Assembly: GCF_002812725.1 (NCBI RefSeq)
Contig: NZ_NMUN01000003.1
Coordinates: 124,001-188,000, forward strand
Source of the DNA: Microbacterium sp. BR1
GTDB lineage: Bacteria; Actinomycetota; Actinomycetes; Actinomycetales; Microbacteriaceae
DNA length: 64,000 nucleotides
Reading direction: 5' to 3'
A program made the position numbers and the translations under genes. The notes beneath the pieces were generated by a model. It had not been told where the DNA came from, made no database searches, and worked only from the letters and a program-made list of their open reading frames with translations. Shown piece by piece: positions 8,736 to 16,668 of the stretch. Position 1 is the stretch's first letter, and the number at the start of each line of letters is the position of its first letter.

Positions 8736-8845
8736 GATATTCCCCAGGCTCACGCGAAGCATCCGCGCGCTTCTGCTCCCCAGCGTCATGCGCGCGTTTC
8801 GATCGTGGGTCCGAGGACGGACGATCGAAGACTTCCCCAAATTGG

Positions 8846-8866
8846 TGTCAACTACCCCAGCTGACA
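8846..8866 (-). promoter_or_regulatory. possible promoter or operator for the LAxTG protein gene
   Basis: On the minus strand TTGACA (8851 to 8846) matches a -35 consensus, but the best -10 16-17 nt on is poor. The same bases form one half of an inverted repeat (TGTCA, 11 nt, TGACA), so an operator is possible. Weak evidence. Confidence 0.25.
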
Positions 8867-8879
8867 CTCACACACTACA

Positions 8880-10655
8880 TCATCCGTCACACGATGCCGA
8901 GATAAATTCCACGTTCGTAGACCTGGCCAGCGGAGTGCTCACGAGGTCCCACACCCGCTCGGGGTCGGACGCCACCGTTCCCGCGAACTCGACGACGAGG
9001 GTGTGCGAGCCACCTGCCGTCGTCACGAATTCCGTCTGCAGCGCCGTGCGATCGTCGTACTGCGCGCTCTGCACGCCGGGGCGGGCATCGTCGAACGAGT
9101 AGTCCTGCAGGGTCCACCCCTGCGGCCCGACCACCGTGAGTCTCGTCAACGTCTCGCCGATCGGAGTGTCGGTCAGACCGAAGCCGTTGACATAGCTCGG
9201 CAGGCTCGTCGCCGCGTCCGCGGGGATCGTGTTGGTCCAGTTGACCGTGACCCGCGCCGTGGGCGTGGCGCCGCATTCGTCGACCTCGAGCGTGACGTTG
9301 GGGTCTGCGTAGTAGTCGAGCTTCGCGCCGGTGAGGTCGTTGAAGAAGACCCCTACGCGCGTGGCGTCGTCGTCGGGAAGGAGGATGGTCTCGAGCTCAG
9401 ACCCCTCGATGCGTTCCTGTTCTTCGGGATGCGCACTCCACACGTGGAGGCGATGTTCGTCGAGCGCACGCTCCACCGACGTGAGGAGGTTCGGCAGGCC
9501 GACCTGTCCTGATGTCACGGATTCGAACAGCCGCAGCGTCACGGCGGAGAAGAAGGCATCCAGCACGGTCGGCTCTTGGATCTCGCGGTACGCGACCGAG
9601 AGCAGGATGTCGACGGCGTTGCCGGAGTCGAGCACGACCGAGCCGAAATCGAGGGGTCCCGTCGCCTCGAGGAGGTACCCGAGGCTGGTCGTGTCGATCG
9701 CGATGACGCCGTCGACGGCGATTCCGGTCGAGCGCTCGAGGAGGGCAGCGGCCGCGCTCGCCCCTTCCGCGAACGGCAGCGGCGACATCGTGTTCTGGAT
9801 GTATCGCCCAGGCAGATCGGCGAAGAGGGCGATCGTCGACGGGGAGAGCGGAATCACCGATTCCTTCTCGATCACGTAGTCGCCCGAGCTCAATTGTCGC
9901 TCGATGCCGACGCGGCCGTCCTCGACGGTGATGACGGCTCCCGCGCCCGGTATGCCACCGTACGTCCGTGCCTCGGCGTTGTTCAGCATCAGGAGCAGAT
10001 ACGTGCGGGGTCCGTCGGCGCCGAGCATGGCCGGGAACAGAGCTGCCGCCCGGTCGAGCGCGTCCACGGCCGTGGCAGCGGGCAGGAGTACCTCCGTGAG
10101 GCGGTCGACGGCCCCCGCGACGAGCGGCACGGTCGGCTCGGGCAGATCGCGCACCGTGTCGACGGATCGCTGAAACGCGTCGTTCGCCTTTTCCACCACC
10201 GGCGCAGCATCGACCAGGGGCGTGAGGTCCAGTCGACCTTCCGTGAATCCCAGTCGAGCGATATCTATGTCATCTGCGATGGCGACCAGCGGCGAGATCG
10301 CGGAGACCGCCAGGTCGTCGGCGATCTCGCTCACCTCGCGCACAGCGGTGAGGTTCGAACCCAGCCACGGCACGAACTCGGCCAGACGCCAGACCGGATC
10401 CGACGTCGCGTCGCGCGCCGTCCGCGCGTCGGCGGCGAACGCGTCGGCGGCGGCTGCGCTGGCGGCCGGGTCGCCCGCTTCGAGCAGAGCCGGGAAGGTT
10501 GCGGCGACCTCCGCCGCCGATTCGAGGCTGTCGCGCGCGATCTGCGCTCGCGACAGGGTCCACAATGCGGCGGCGGCGGTCAACAGGATGAAGATGCCGA
10601 CACCGACGAATGTCCAGAGGATGCGTCGGCGAGCGGTAGTGGTCACGCTCAGCAT
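8880..10655 (-). CDS. DUF4012 family membrane-anchored protein
   Basis: A 591-residue protein with one N-terminal membrane segment (about 12-33) and a large extracytoplasmic part. The core YLLLMLNNAEARTYGGIPGA is typical of DUF4012, a family often encoded in actinobacterial surface polysaccharide loci and of unknown biochemical role. Other family-like segments are the coiled Ala-rich region at about 40-190 and GVFFNDLTGAKLDYY towards the C-terminus. The ATG at 10655 has an AGGGA ribosome binding site. It is divergent from the GT4 gene at 10770 and heads a run of four minus-strand genes ending with the GT2-GtrA fusion. A role in wall glycan assembly is inferred only from genome context. Confidence 0.85.
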   Translation of the reverse strand: MLSVTTTARRRILWTFVGVGIFILLTAAAALWTLSRAQIARDSLESAAEVAATFPALLEAGDPAASAAAADAFAADARTARDATSDPVWRLAEFVPWLGSNLTAVREVSEIADDLAVSAISPLVAIADDIDIARLGFTEGRLDLTPLVDAAPVVEKANDAFQRSVDTVRDLPEPTVPLVAGAVDRLTEVLLPAATAVDALDRAAALFPAMLGADGPRTYLLLMLNNAEARTYGGIPGAGAVITVEDGRVGIERQLSSGDYVIEKESVIPLSPSTIALFADLPGRYIQNTMSPLPFAEGASAAAALLERSTGIAVDGVIAIDTTSLGYLLEATGPLDFGSVVLDSGNAVDILLSVAYREIQEPTVLDAFFSAVTLRLFESVTSGQVGLPNLLTSVERALDEHRLHVWSAHPEEQERIEGSELETILLPDDDATRVGVFFNDLTGAKLDYYADPNVTLEVDECGATPTARVTVNWTNTIPADAATSLPSYVNGFGLTDTPIGETLTRLTVVGPQGWTLQDYSFDDARPGVQSAQYDDRTALQTEFVTTAGGSHTLVVEFAGTVASDPERVWDLVSTPLARSTNVEFISASCDG

Positions 10656-10756
10656 TCAAGCATCCCTGACGGTGAAGTTGCTTCGCATCTGTCGTGGTGT
10701 GGATAGCGCGCGCCCGGCGCGCCGGGTCCGCACGGGCTTGCGCGAGGCTCGGCGAC

Positions 10757-10762
10757 TAGAGT
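10757..10762 (+). promoter_or_regulatory. putative -10 hexamer for the GT4 gene at 10770
   Basis: TAGAGT lies 7 nt before the GTG at 10770, with no ribosome binding site between, consistent with a leaderless start. Confidence 0.4.
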
Positions 10763-10769
10763 CGAACGG

Positions 10770-11873
10770 GTGACAGTTCGACTGCGGGTGGTGCTCGACC
10801 GAGTAGCCGGGACCAACGATCCCGACCTCACGATCGCGTCCGCAGAACTCGTTTCCGCTCTCGTGCACACGGCTCCTCGAGGATGCCGAGTGGCAGGCAT
10901 CGATGGCCGAGAAACGCCAAACGCCGTCCCGCCTGAGGGTCTGGTCGACGTGTGGCGGGCCCCCGTCGGACGTCGCGAACTCGCGACCGCCTGGCGGATG
11001 GGGGTGTCGCTCGGGGGATCCGGCGGGATGATCCACTCACCGTCGCTCATGGCGCCTCTCGTTCGGCACGACCGGACACACGATCACGATCAGACTGTCG
11101 TGACCGTGTGGAGCCTTGAGGCATGGACACACCCGCAGCGCCTCGACCGTGCTGATGCCGCCTGGCAGCGCGCCATGCTCAAGCGGGCCGTTCGATTCGC
11201 TGACGCCGTCGTCGTGCCGACCCACGCGATGGCGGCAGAGTTGGCCGAGATCGCACCGCTCGGAGGCCGGATCCGCGTGATCGCCGGCGCTCCGCGCACG
11301 GGCTTCCGTGTTCCGGCAGACGCACCAGGACGCGCGCGCACGCTCGGACTACCGGAGCGCTACATCGCGGTTGCGGGCAGTATCACTGACCCCGAGGGTC
11401 TGATACCGGCGCTGCGCGCGGCCTCCGACCTGGACGTAGATGTGGTGGTGGCCGGGGGAGGGAACGATGACCCGGCACGGGTCGGTGAGCTAGCCGACGC
11501 GAACGGTCTCTCCGGGCACCGTGTACGAACGCCGTCCTTGATCGATGCCTCCGATCGCGCCGCGGTCCTCCACGGAGCGCTCGCGGTGGTCGCGGCATCC
11601 GAGGCCCCCGTCTTCCCGTGGCGCGCGCTCGAGGCGCTCGCCGTCGGCGCCCCTCTCATCGCGGCGAAGACAGCGCAGAACGAAGAACTGGTGGGGGATG
11701 GCGCGTACCTGACTGCCCGCGGCGACTCGGACGATGTGGCCGAGGCGCTCCGGCGCGTGATCGAAGACGAGGACTTCGCCGCGCGCTTGCGCGTGCTGTC
11801 GGAAGACCGATCGCGGGCTTTTTCGTGGCGAGACGCGGCCGAGCGGGTGTGGCAACTCCACGCCGAGCTGTAG
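10770..11873 (+). CDS. GT4-family (GT-B) glycosyltransferase
   Basis: A 367-residue protein with a GT-B layout. The N-terminal half has an HSPSLMAPL segment and a DAVVVPTHAMAAELAE stretch, typical of the interdomain helices of mannosyl- and rhamnosyl-transferases of GT4. The C-terminal half has VVAGGGNDDPARV and ALEALAVGAPLIA. The usual EX7E catalytic motif is not intact: Glu is present in LEALA, but the position eight residues earlier is Pro in SEAPVFPW. Donor and acceptor are unknown. It is the first plus-strand gene of the accessory glycan region and may have a leaderless transcript. It faces the ABC transporter operon at its 3' end, with only 6 nt between stops. Confidence 0.8.
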   Translation: MTVRLRVVLDRVAGTNDPDLTIASAELVSALVHTAPRGCRVAGIDGRETPNAVPPEGLVDVWRAPVGRRELATAWRMGVSLGGSGGMIHSPSLMAPLVRHDRTHDHDQTVVTVWSLEAWTHPQRLDRADAAWQRAMLKRAVRFADAVVVPTHAMAAELAEIAPLGGRIRVIAGAPRTGFRVPADAPGRARTLGLPERYIAVAGSITDPEGLIPALRAASDLDVDVVVAGGGNDDPARVGELADANGLSGHRVRTPSLIDASDRAAVLHGALAVVAASEAPVFPWRALEALAVGAPLIAAKTAQNEELVGDGAYLTARGDSDDVAEALRRVIEDEDFAARLRVLSEDRSRAFSWRDAAERVWQLHAEL

Positions 11874-11879
11874 CGCGTT

Positions 11880-12620
11880 CTACGCCCGCATGTGCGCGAC
11901 GGCGTCCTTGCTGTCGCCGTCGAAGACCGCTTTGCCATCGCGCAGGAGGATCCCGCGTTCACAGAGATTCGACACCATGTCGAGGTCATGACTGACGACG
12001 ACGAGAGTCTTCCCCTCCTCGTGTAGCTCTCGGATGCGTGCGATGCACTTCTTTTGGAACGGCTCGTCGCCGACGGAGAGGATCTCGTCGATGAGGAGCA
12101 CATCGACCTCGGTGTGGATTGCGACCGCGAATGCGAGGCGAAGGAACATCCCCGACGAGTAGTGCTTGACCTCTGTGTCAATGAACTGCTCGATTTCGCT
12201 GAACGCGACGATCTCGTCGAAACGTGACTCGGTCTCGCGTTTTGACATGCCCAAGATCGCTGCATTCAGATAGACGTTCTCGCGCCCGGAGAGGTCGGGG
12301 TGGAACCCCGCACCAACCTCGATGAGTCCTGCAACGCGGCCGCGAATGCGGATATTTCCCGTGTCGGGGCTGAGGACTCCGGACAACATCTTCAGGGTGG
12401 TCGACTTGCCCGACCCATTGAACCCGAGCAGTGCGACGGATTCGCCCTGCGCGACCGAAAAAGATACACCGTCGAGAGCGTGAAAGTCGGTCGTCAGGGG
12501 CTTGCGCCGCACCGCGGCGAGAAACGTCTCCTTGATGGAGTGCGTGTGCCGCAGTTTGAAGCTCTTATGCACGTCCTCCACGAGGATTGCGGGGATAGGC
12601 GTGTCAGAGATCCTGGGCAA
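11880..12620 (-). CDS. polysaccharide ABC transporter, ATP-binding protein (Wzt/TagH type)
   Basis: The nucleotide-binding subunit of an exporter for lipid-linked polysaccharide; with the permease encoded upstream it would move a finished or partial glycan to the outer face. About 246 residues: Walker A GFNGSGKST, a GLIEVGAGFHPDLSGRENV segment typical of the O-antigen/teichoic acid exporter class, signature YSSGM, Walker B VLLIDE and switch VVSHD. It lacks the C-terminal carbohydrate-binding domain of long Wzt proteins. No ATG fits. A TTG at 12620 with GGAGGG five nt upstream gives the N-terminus MPRISDTPIPAILVEDVHKS and overlaps the permease end by 17 nt. A TTG at 12656 is the other option. 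Confidence 0.9.
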   Translation of the reverse strand: MPRISDTPIPAILVEDVHKSFKLRHTHSIKETFLAAVRRKPLTTDFHALDGVSFSVAQGESVALLGFNGSGKSTTLKMLSGVLSPDTGNIRIRGRVAGLIEVGAGFHPDLSGRENVYLNAAILGMSKRETESRFDEIVAFSEIEQFIDTEVKHYSSGMFLRLAFAVAIHTEVDVLLIDEILSVGDEPFQKKCIARIRELHEEGKTLVVVSHDLDMVSNLCERGILLRDGKAVFDGDSKDAVAHMRA

Positions 12621-13473
12621 AGCGGCCCTCCAGCTTGCGGAACACGAATTGCCCAATGATCAGAACGACAATAGAGATCGCGAGCGCGAGGAACGAGAAC
12701 TCCCAGAGGCCGGGCAGTGGCTCTGCGTCTCGTGGGTCAAGAGGCATCCAGACTCCGTAGTGGAAGAGCTCGACAGCGGGCGTCACCGGATTCAGACGGT
12801 AGAGGAAGAACAACCAGTCGGGGACCTTCGATGCGACCATCTGCCATTGGTACATGACGGGCGAGGCCCAGATTGCGCACATGAGGATGATGTCGACGAA
12901 CGCCTGAGCATCTCGAAAGCTAACGTTCACCGCTCCGAAGAGCAGCCCCAGCCCCGTTGCGAGGACTGCGACGATGACGAGGGCGAGGAGTATCGCGCCG
13001 ATGTGCACGACCGACGGTGCCCATCCGAAGAACAGCGCGATCACGATCACGACGACGATTTGGGGAAGGGTATTCACCGCGGCGACGAGCATGCTCGCAA
13101 CAGGGAACAGCTCGCGAGGCAAGTAGATCTTCTTTATCAGCGCGGAGTTGTCGACGAGGGATCGTGTGCCGTTCGCGAAGGCCTCGTTGAAGAAAGTAAC
13201 GATCGTGATGCCGGCCAGCAGATAGATCGGGTAGAAGTCGATGGCCCCGCTGAGGCCGAGGAAGATCCCCAGCGCAACGAAGAAGACGGCGAACTGTACG
13301 AGTGGCTTGACGTACGACCAGAGCCAGCCGAGGACAGATCCCCGATAGCGGATCTGAACCTCCTTGCGGACCAGCAATGTGAGGAGATACCGGCGGCGGA
13401 AGACATCCACCATCCCGAGGCCGGTGCCGGGTTCGCGAAGGGGCACCGCCGAGGAGGATTTGTCGACGCTCAT
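12604..13473 (-). CDS. polysaccharide ABC transporter, permease (Wzm/TagG type)
   Basis: The membrane subunit of the ABC-2 class exporter that pairs with the ATPase encoded next. The 289-residue protein has a cytoplasmic N-terminus, the amphipathic LLTLLVRKEVQIRYRGSVLG segment typical of Wzm proteins, then about six membrane segments. ALIKKIYLPRELFPVA and ASPVMYQ are conserved in the family. The ATG at 13473 is preceded by a GAGGGGAAG ribosome binding site. A second, different permease is encoded at 51280-52071, so this exporter probably serves a different glycan. Confidence 0.92.
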   Translation of the reverse strand: MSVDKSSSAVPLREPGTGLGMVDVFRRRYLLTLLVRKEVQIRYRGSVLGWLWSYVKPLVQFAVFFVALGIFLGLSGAIDFYPIYLLAGITIVTFFNEAFANGTRSLVDNSALIKKIYLPRELFPVASMLVAAVNTLPQIVVVIVIALFFGWAPSVVHIGAILLALVIVAVLATGLGLLFGAVNVSFRDAQAFVDIILMCAIWASPVMYQWQMVASKVPDWLFFLYRLNPVTPAVELFHYGVWMPLDPRDAEPLPGLWEFSFLALAISIVVLIIGQFVFRKLEGRFAQDL

Positions 13474-13595
13474 CGCTTCCCCTCAGGCCGGTCGGCGCAG
13501 TTACCCATCCGTCCATTCTAGATGTGCTCGGTCCGCGTCTCCGCCCGCGCGATGGATATCATGGGGCAGATGTGTCGGACGGGGAGGAACTCGTG

Positions 13596-14522
13596 GTGAG
13601 CGATGCTTCCGGTCTGCCCGCTCGCGTGAACATCGTCATGCGCACTCGAAATCGACCCGTCCTGCTCTCCAGGGCTCTCGACGATGTGCTCGGGCAGGAG
13701 TACCTCGGATGGGTTCTTACCGTCGTGAATGACGGCGGCGACCGTGCGACGGTCGATGACCTCGTCGAGCGGCGAGCGGGCCTCCGGGACCGGGTCCGGG
13801 TGATCCATAATGAATCGTCAGTGGGAATGGAAGCGGCGTCGAATCAGGGCGTCCATGCTGTGGAGAGCGACTTCGTCGCGATCCACGACGACGACGACAC
13901 TTGGCACCCTCTGTTCCTCTCCCGAACGTCGGAATGGTTGGACGATAATCCCGAATCGCCCGCGGTCTCCGCGCGTACGGAGATCGTCTGGGAAGAGATC
14001 ACGGGCCGGATCGTTCGGGAGGTATCCCGGGAGACGTTCCTGCCGGACCGCACGCAGGTGACTTTCTTCGATCTGCTCCGTTTCAACACCTGCGTGCCGA
14101 TCTCATTGCTCTATCGGCGCGAGCGGTTGGTCCAGGTCGGTCTGTTCGACGAGACGCTGTCCGCCACAGGCGACTGGGAATGCAACCTTCGTCTTGCGGC
14201 GACCGGCCAGCTCGGTTTTCTTCGCGAGACGCTTGCATTCTGGCATCAGCGTGCGGGACAGAGCGGTGACTTGGGTAATTCGGTCATCGCCGCGCGAGAG
14301 GCTCACCGGGATCTCGATCGACTCGTGCGTGATAGAGCGCTACGGGCATATGTCGGAGATCACGGAGCGGGACTACCCCTGTACCTGACGCGTTTCTTGG
14401 ACGATCGTTTCGATGAGATGAGGGAGCGCCTCGACCGGATAGAGCGGGCGAACGCCACTCGATTCCCCGAGCGCGTCATCGCTGCCGCCCGCAGGGTGCT
14501 GCGACGACGGGCGAATCCGTGA
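13596..14522 (+). CDS. GT2-family glycosyltransferase
   Basis: A GT-A fold inverting glycosyltransferase of about 308 residues. It shows VNIVMRTRNRPVLLSRALDDVL at the N-terminus (nucleotide-binding strand), VVNDGG, then VAIHDDDDTWHP with the DxD metal site, and a GLFDETLSATGDWECNLRL segment, which places the catalytic Asp/Glu region near the C-terminal third. The end is a helical, Arg-rich tail. The GTG at 13596 is chosen because GGGGAGG lies about 8 nt upstream; GTG codons at 13593 and 13572 are alternatives. The stop overlaps the next gene (GTGA), so both are probably translated together. Donor and acceptor unknown. Confidence 0.85.
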   Translation: MSDASGLPARVNIVMRTRNRPVLLSRALDDVLGQEYLGWVLTVVNDGGDRATVDDLVERRAGLRDRVRVIHNESSVGMEAASNQGVHAVESDFVAIHDDDDTWHPLFLSRTSEWLDDNPESPAVSARTEIVWEEITGRIVREVSRETFLPDRTQVTFFDLLRFNTCVPISLLYRRERLVQVGLFDETLSATGDWECNLRLAATGQLGFLRETLAFWHQRAGQSGDLGNSVIAAREAHRDLDRLVRDRALRAYVGDHGAGLPLYLTRFLDDRFDEMRERLDRIERANATRFPERVIAAARRVLRRRANP

Positions 14523-16654
14523 CCTCTGCCGACCTCGTGGCGATCGTGTCGGTGTGGAGACATGGACGCGAGGTGGTGTCCACGCTGCATTCGCTGGATC
14601 TGGCACGGCGCCGAAACAGAGGCTTCAGGCGGATCGTCGTCACATGTCCTGCGGAGCTCAGTGATCAGGTCCGTGACGCCGTTGCACGTTCGCGGGTGGG
14701 AGACATCGCGGTACACGCCGTCGCGGGAGACCCGACACCAATGGCATTGCGTGCAGATGCCGTAGCGGTGTGCGATGCCGAGTTCTTCGCCTTCGTGGAC
14801 GCGGGAGACCTCGTCGGCGAGCGTTGGCTGGACGCGGCGCAGGCCGCGCTCGTGTCGTGTCGGCGTCGAGTCATCCGGCCCGAGTTGATCATTACCTTCG
14901 GCCGACGCAGCGGATCCTGGCCTCAGCGGGAGTGGCATGGTGACGTGAGCACTGCTCGCCTGCTCGCGAGCTTCGACCCGTGGGCGGGGGTTCTCGCTGT
15001 TTCGCGGGATGTGCTGTCGGAGGTGCCGTTGCCGCGAACCGCGACTTCCAATCTCGCGGCGCGGATGTGGAATGCCGCGCTCATCCAGGCGTCGATCCCT
15101 CAGGAAACGATGAAGCGATCCGTCGCATTCGTCCGTGTCTGGGACGACCAACCCACGTGGGAGTCGGCGAGCGGTCCCGTCCTCGCTCAGAGCGCACTCC
15201 TAACGAATCGAGAAATCGCCGCCGCGAAGGTTCCGCGCCACCCACCGCGGAAACGGGTGCCGACCGTTCTCGCGAGGATCGCGCGTGTCGCGCGATCCAG
15301 CGTCCGTCCCTGGCGGGACGCCGCCGCTCGGTGTGCGACGCGCCGCCGAGCTGCTCGTAGGTTCGCGCCGGAGGTGCTGTCGGATTGGCGATCTCAGAAT
15401 GCCATTGAGCCGCTCCTGCCCTATCCGAGGCCGATGGTCGGGGAATGGTATGAAAAATGGGGCGCGCCGTGGCCGACTCGCCTCGCTCGCGAAGCGGACG
15501 CGTATTGGAACCTTCTGAAGGCTCTGCCGCCCCGCGTTGACTATCTCTTCTTCGCCCCGTGGGTCCGGACGGGTGGCGGGGATCGTGTGCTTTCCGCGTA
15601 TCTCTCTGCTGTCGAACGGCTGGACGAGGGGGCGAGCGTTGCACTCGTGACGACCGAGGACATCGCGTCGACTCGCCTTGATTCGCTGCCACCACGAGTT
15701 GCCGTCGTGCAACTCCGGGATGAGCTGATGGCGGGAGTCCCGCGGCAGGCGCTCGTCGATCGTATTCTCCCGCAGCTAATCGCTCAGCTTGCGCCGCACA
15801 CGATTCATGCGTTCAACTCCACGGTGGCGCTCGACATCTTCGAGTCCTACGGGCGTGCGCTCGCTCCTCGCTCAAACCTGTATATCTCGACGTTCGCGAT
15901 CGATCGAACGCCGGATGGCGAGCGGACGTCGGTGCTCTTCCTGAGATCGCCCGATTTCCTCGAACCCGTCACGCGAGTGTTGACGGACAGCGATGCGTTC
16001 GTGCAGCAGATGGTTCAGGAGCAGGGCTATGATCCAGCTGCTTTCATTGTTCAGCGTCAAGTGATCGCGTCTTCGTCTCGATCACGTCATGAGCCCGCTC
16101 GATTCGATCGCGCTCGTCCGCTTCGGATGCTGTGGGCGGGGCGGTTCGACGTGCCCAAACGCCTCGACGTCCTGGCCCGCGTGGCGACCGAACTGCGCGG
16201 CCGCGGTCTGCCTGTCGAGGTGGTGTTCTGCGGCGAAGAGGTGATGGGAGACCCGACGCTCGGAGCGACTTTGGCATCACTCGCGAAGTCGGGCGCCGAA
16301 CGTCGACCGGCATATGCAGCGTTCGCCGAACTTCCTCTTGCTGACTTCGACGTCGTGATCATGACGAGCGAATGGGAAGGGCTTCCGCTTGTCATGCTCG
16401 AAGCGATGGGATCGGGAATACCCGTTATTGCGCCGTTGGTCGGAGGGGTTGGGGAGGTACTGAACGACGAAACCGGGTACCCGATCGTGCGATTCGACGA
16501 TGTCGGAGCGTATGTCGAAGCGACCGAGTCGATCCTCACCGACTACGCGGCAGCGCGTGCTCGCGCATCCCGCGCGCGCGCTCTCATTCTCGGCGAGTTC
16601 TCGTCGGCGAGTTTCGACGCGCGCCTCTGCTCCGTCCACGGCTATTTGCGCTGA
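14519..16654 (+). CDS. two-domain glycosyltransferase (GT2-like + GT4)
   Basis: A 711-residue protein, the first of three consecutive large fusions. The N-terminal part (about 1-230) is GT2-like, but the metal site reads FVDAGD (D94, D97), lacking the middle Asp of the usual DxD. The C-terminal part (about 330-711) is a GT-B/GT4 domain with FFAPWVRTGGGDRVL at its start, LRMLWAGRFDVPKRLDVL before the donor site and an intact EX7E motif in SEWEGLPLVMLEAM. So the GT4 half looks active and the GT2 half doubtful. The linker is Arg/Ala-rich. It is coupled to the GT2 gene upstream by a 4-nt overlap. The sugar and polymer are unknown. Confidence 0.82.
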   Translation: MTSADLVAIVSVWRHGREVVSTLHSLDLARRRNRGFRRIVVTCPAELSDQVRDAVARSRVGDIAVHAVAGDPTPMALRADAVAVCDAEFFAFVDAGDLVGERWLDAAQAALVSCRRRVIRPELIITFGRRSGSWPQREWHGDVSTARLLASFDPWAGVLAVSRDVLSEVPLPRTATSNLAARMWNAALIQASIPQETMKRSVAFVRVWDDQPTWESASGPVLAQSALLTNREIAAAKVPRHPPRKRVPTVLARIARVARSSVRPWRDAAARCATRRRAARRFAPEVLSDWRSQNAIEPLLPYPRPMVGEWYEKWGAPWPTRLAREADAYWNLLKALPPRVDYLFFAPWVRTGGGDRVLSAYLSAVERLDEGASVALVTTEDIASTRLDSLPPRVAVVQLRDELMAGVPRQALVDRILPQLIAQLAPHTIHAFNSTVALDIFESYGRALAPRSNLYISTFAIDRTPDGERTSVLFLRSPDFLEPVTRVLTDSDAFVQQMVQEQGYDPAAFIVQRQVIASSSRSRHEPARFDRARPLRMLWAGRFDVPKRLDVLARVATELRGRGLPVEVVFCGEEVMGDPTLGATLASLAKSGAERRPAYAAFAELPLADFDVVIMTSEWEGLPLVMLEAMGSGIPVIAPLVGGVGEVLNDETGYPIVRFDDVGAYVEATESILTDYAAARARASRARALILGEFSSASFDARLCSVHGYLR

Positions 16655-16668
16655 GGCGATGTCGGTCG

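Noticed and set aside
6165-8864. Very long plus-strand open frame opposite the minus-strand genes
   Set aside because: It is rich in Arg, Asp, Gly and Gln without domains and is antisense to genes with signal peptides, motifs and ribosome binding sites. Long empty frames are common in G+C-rich DNA.
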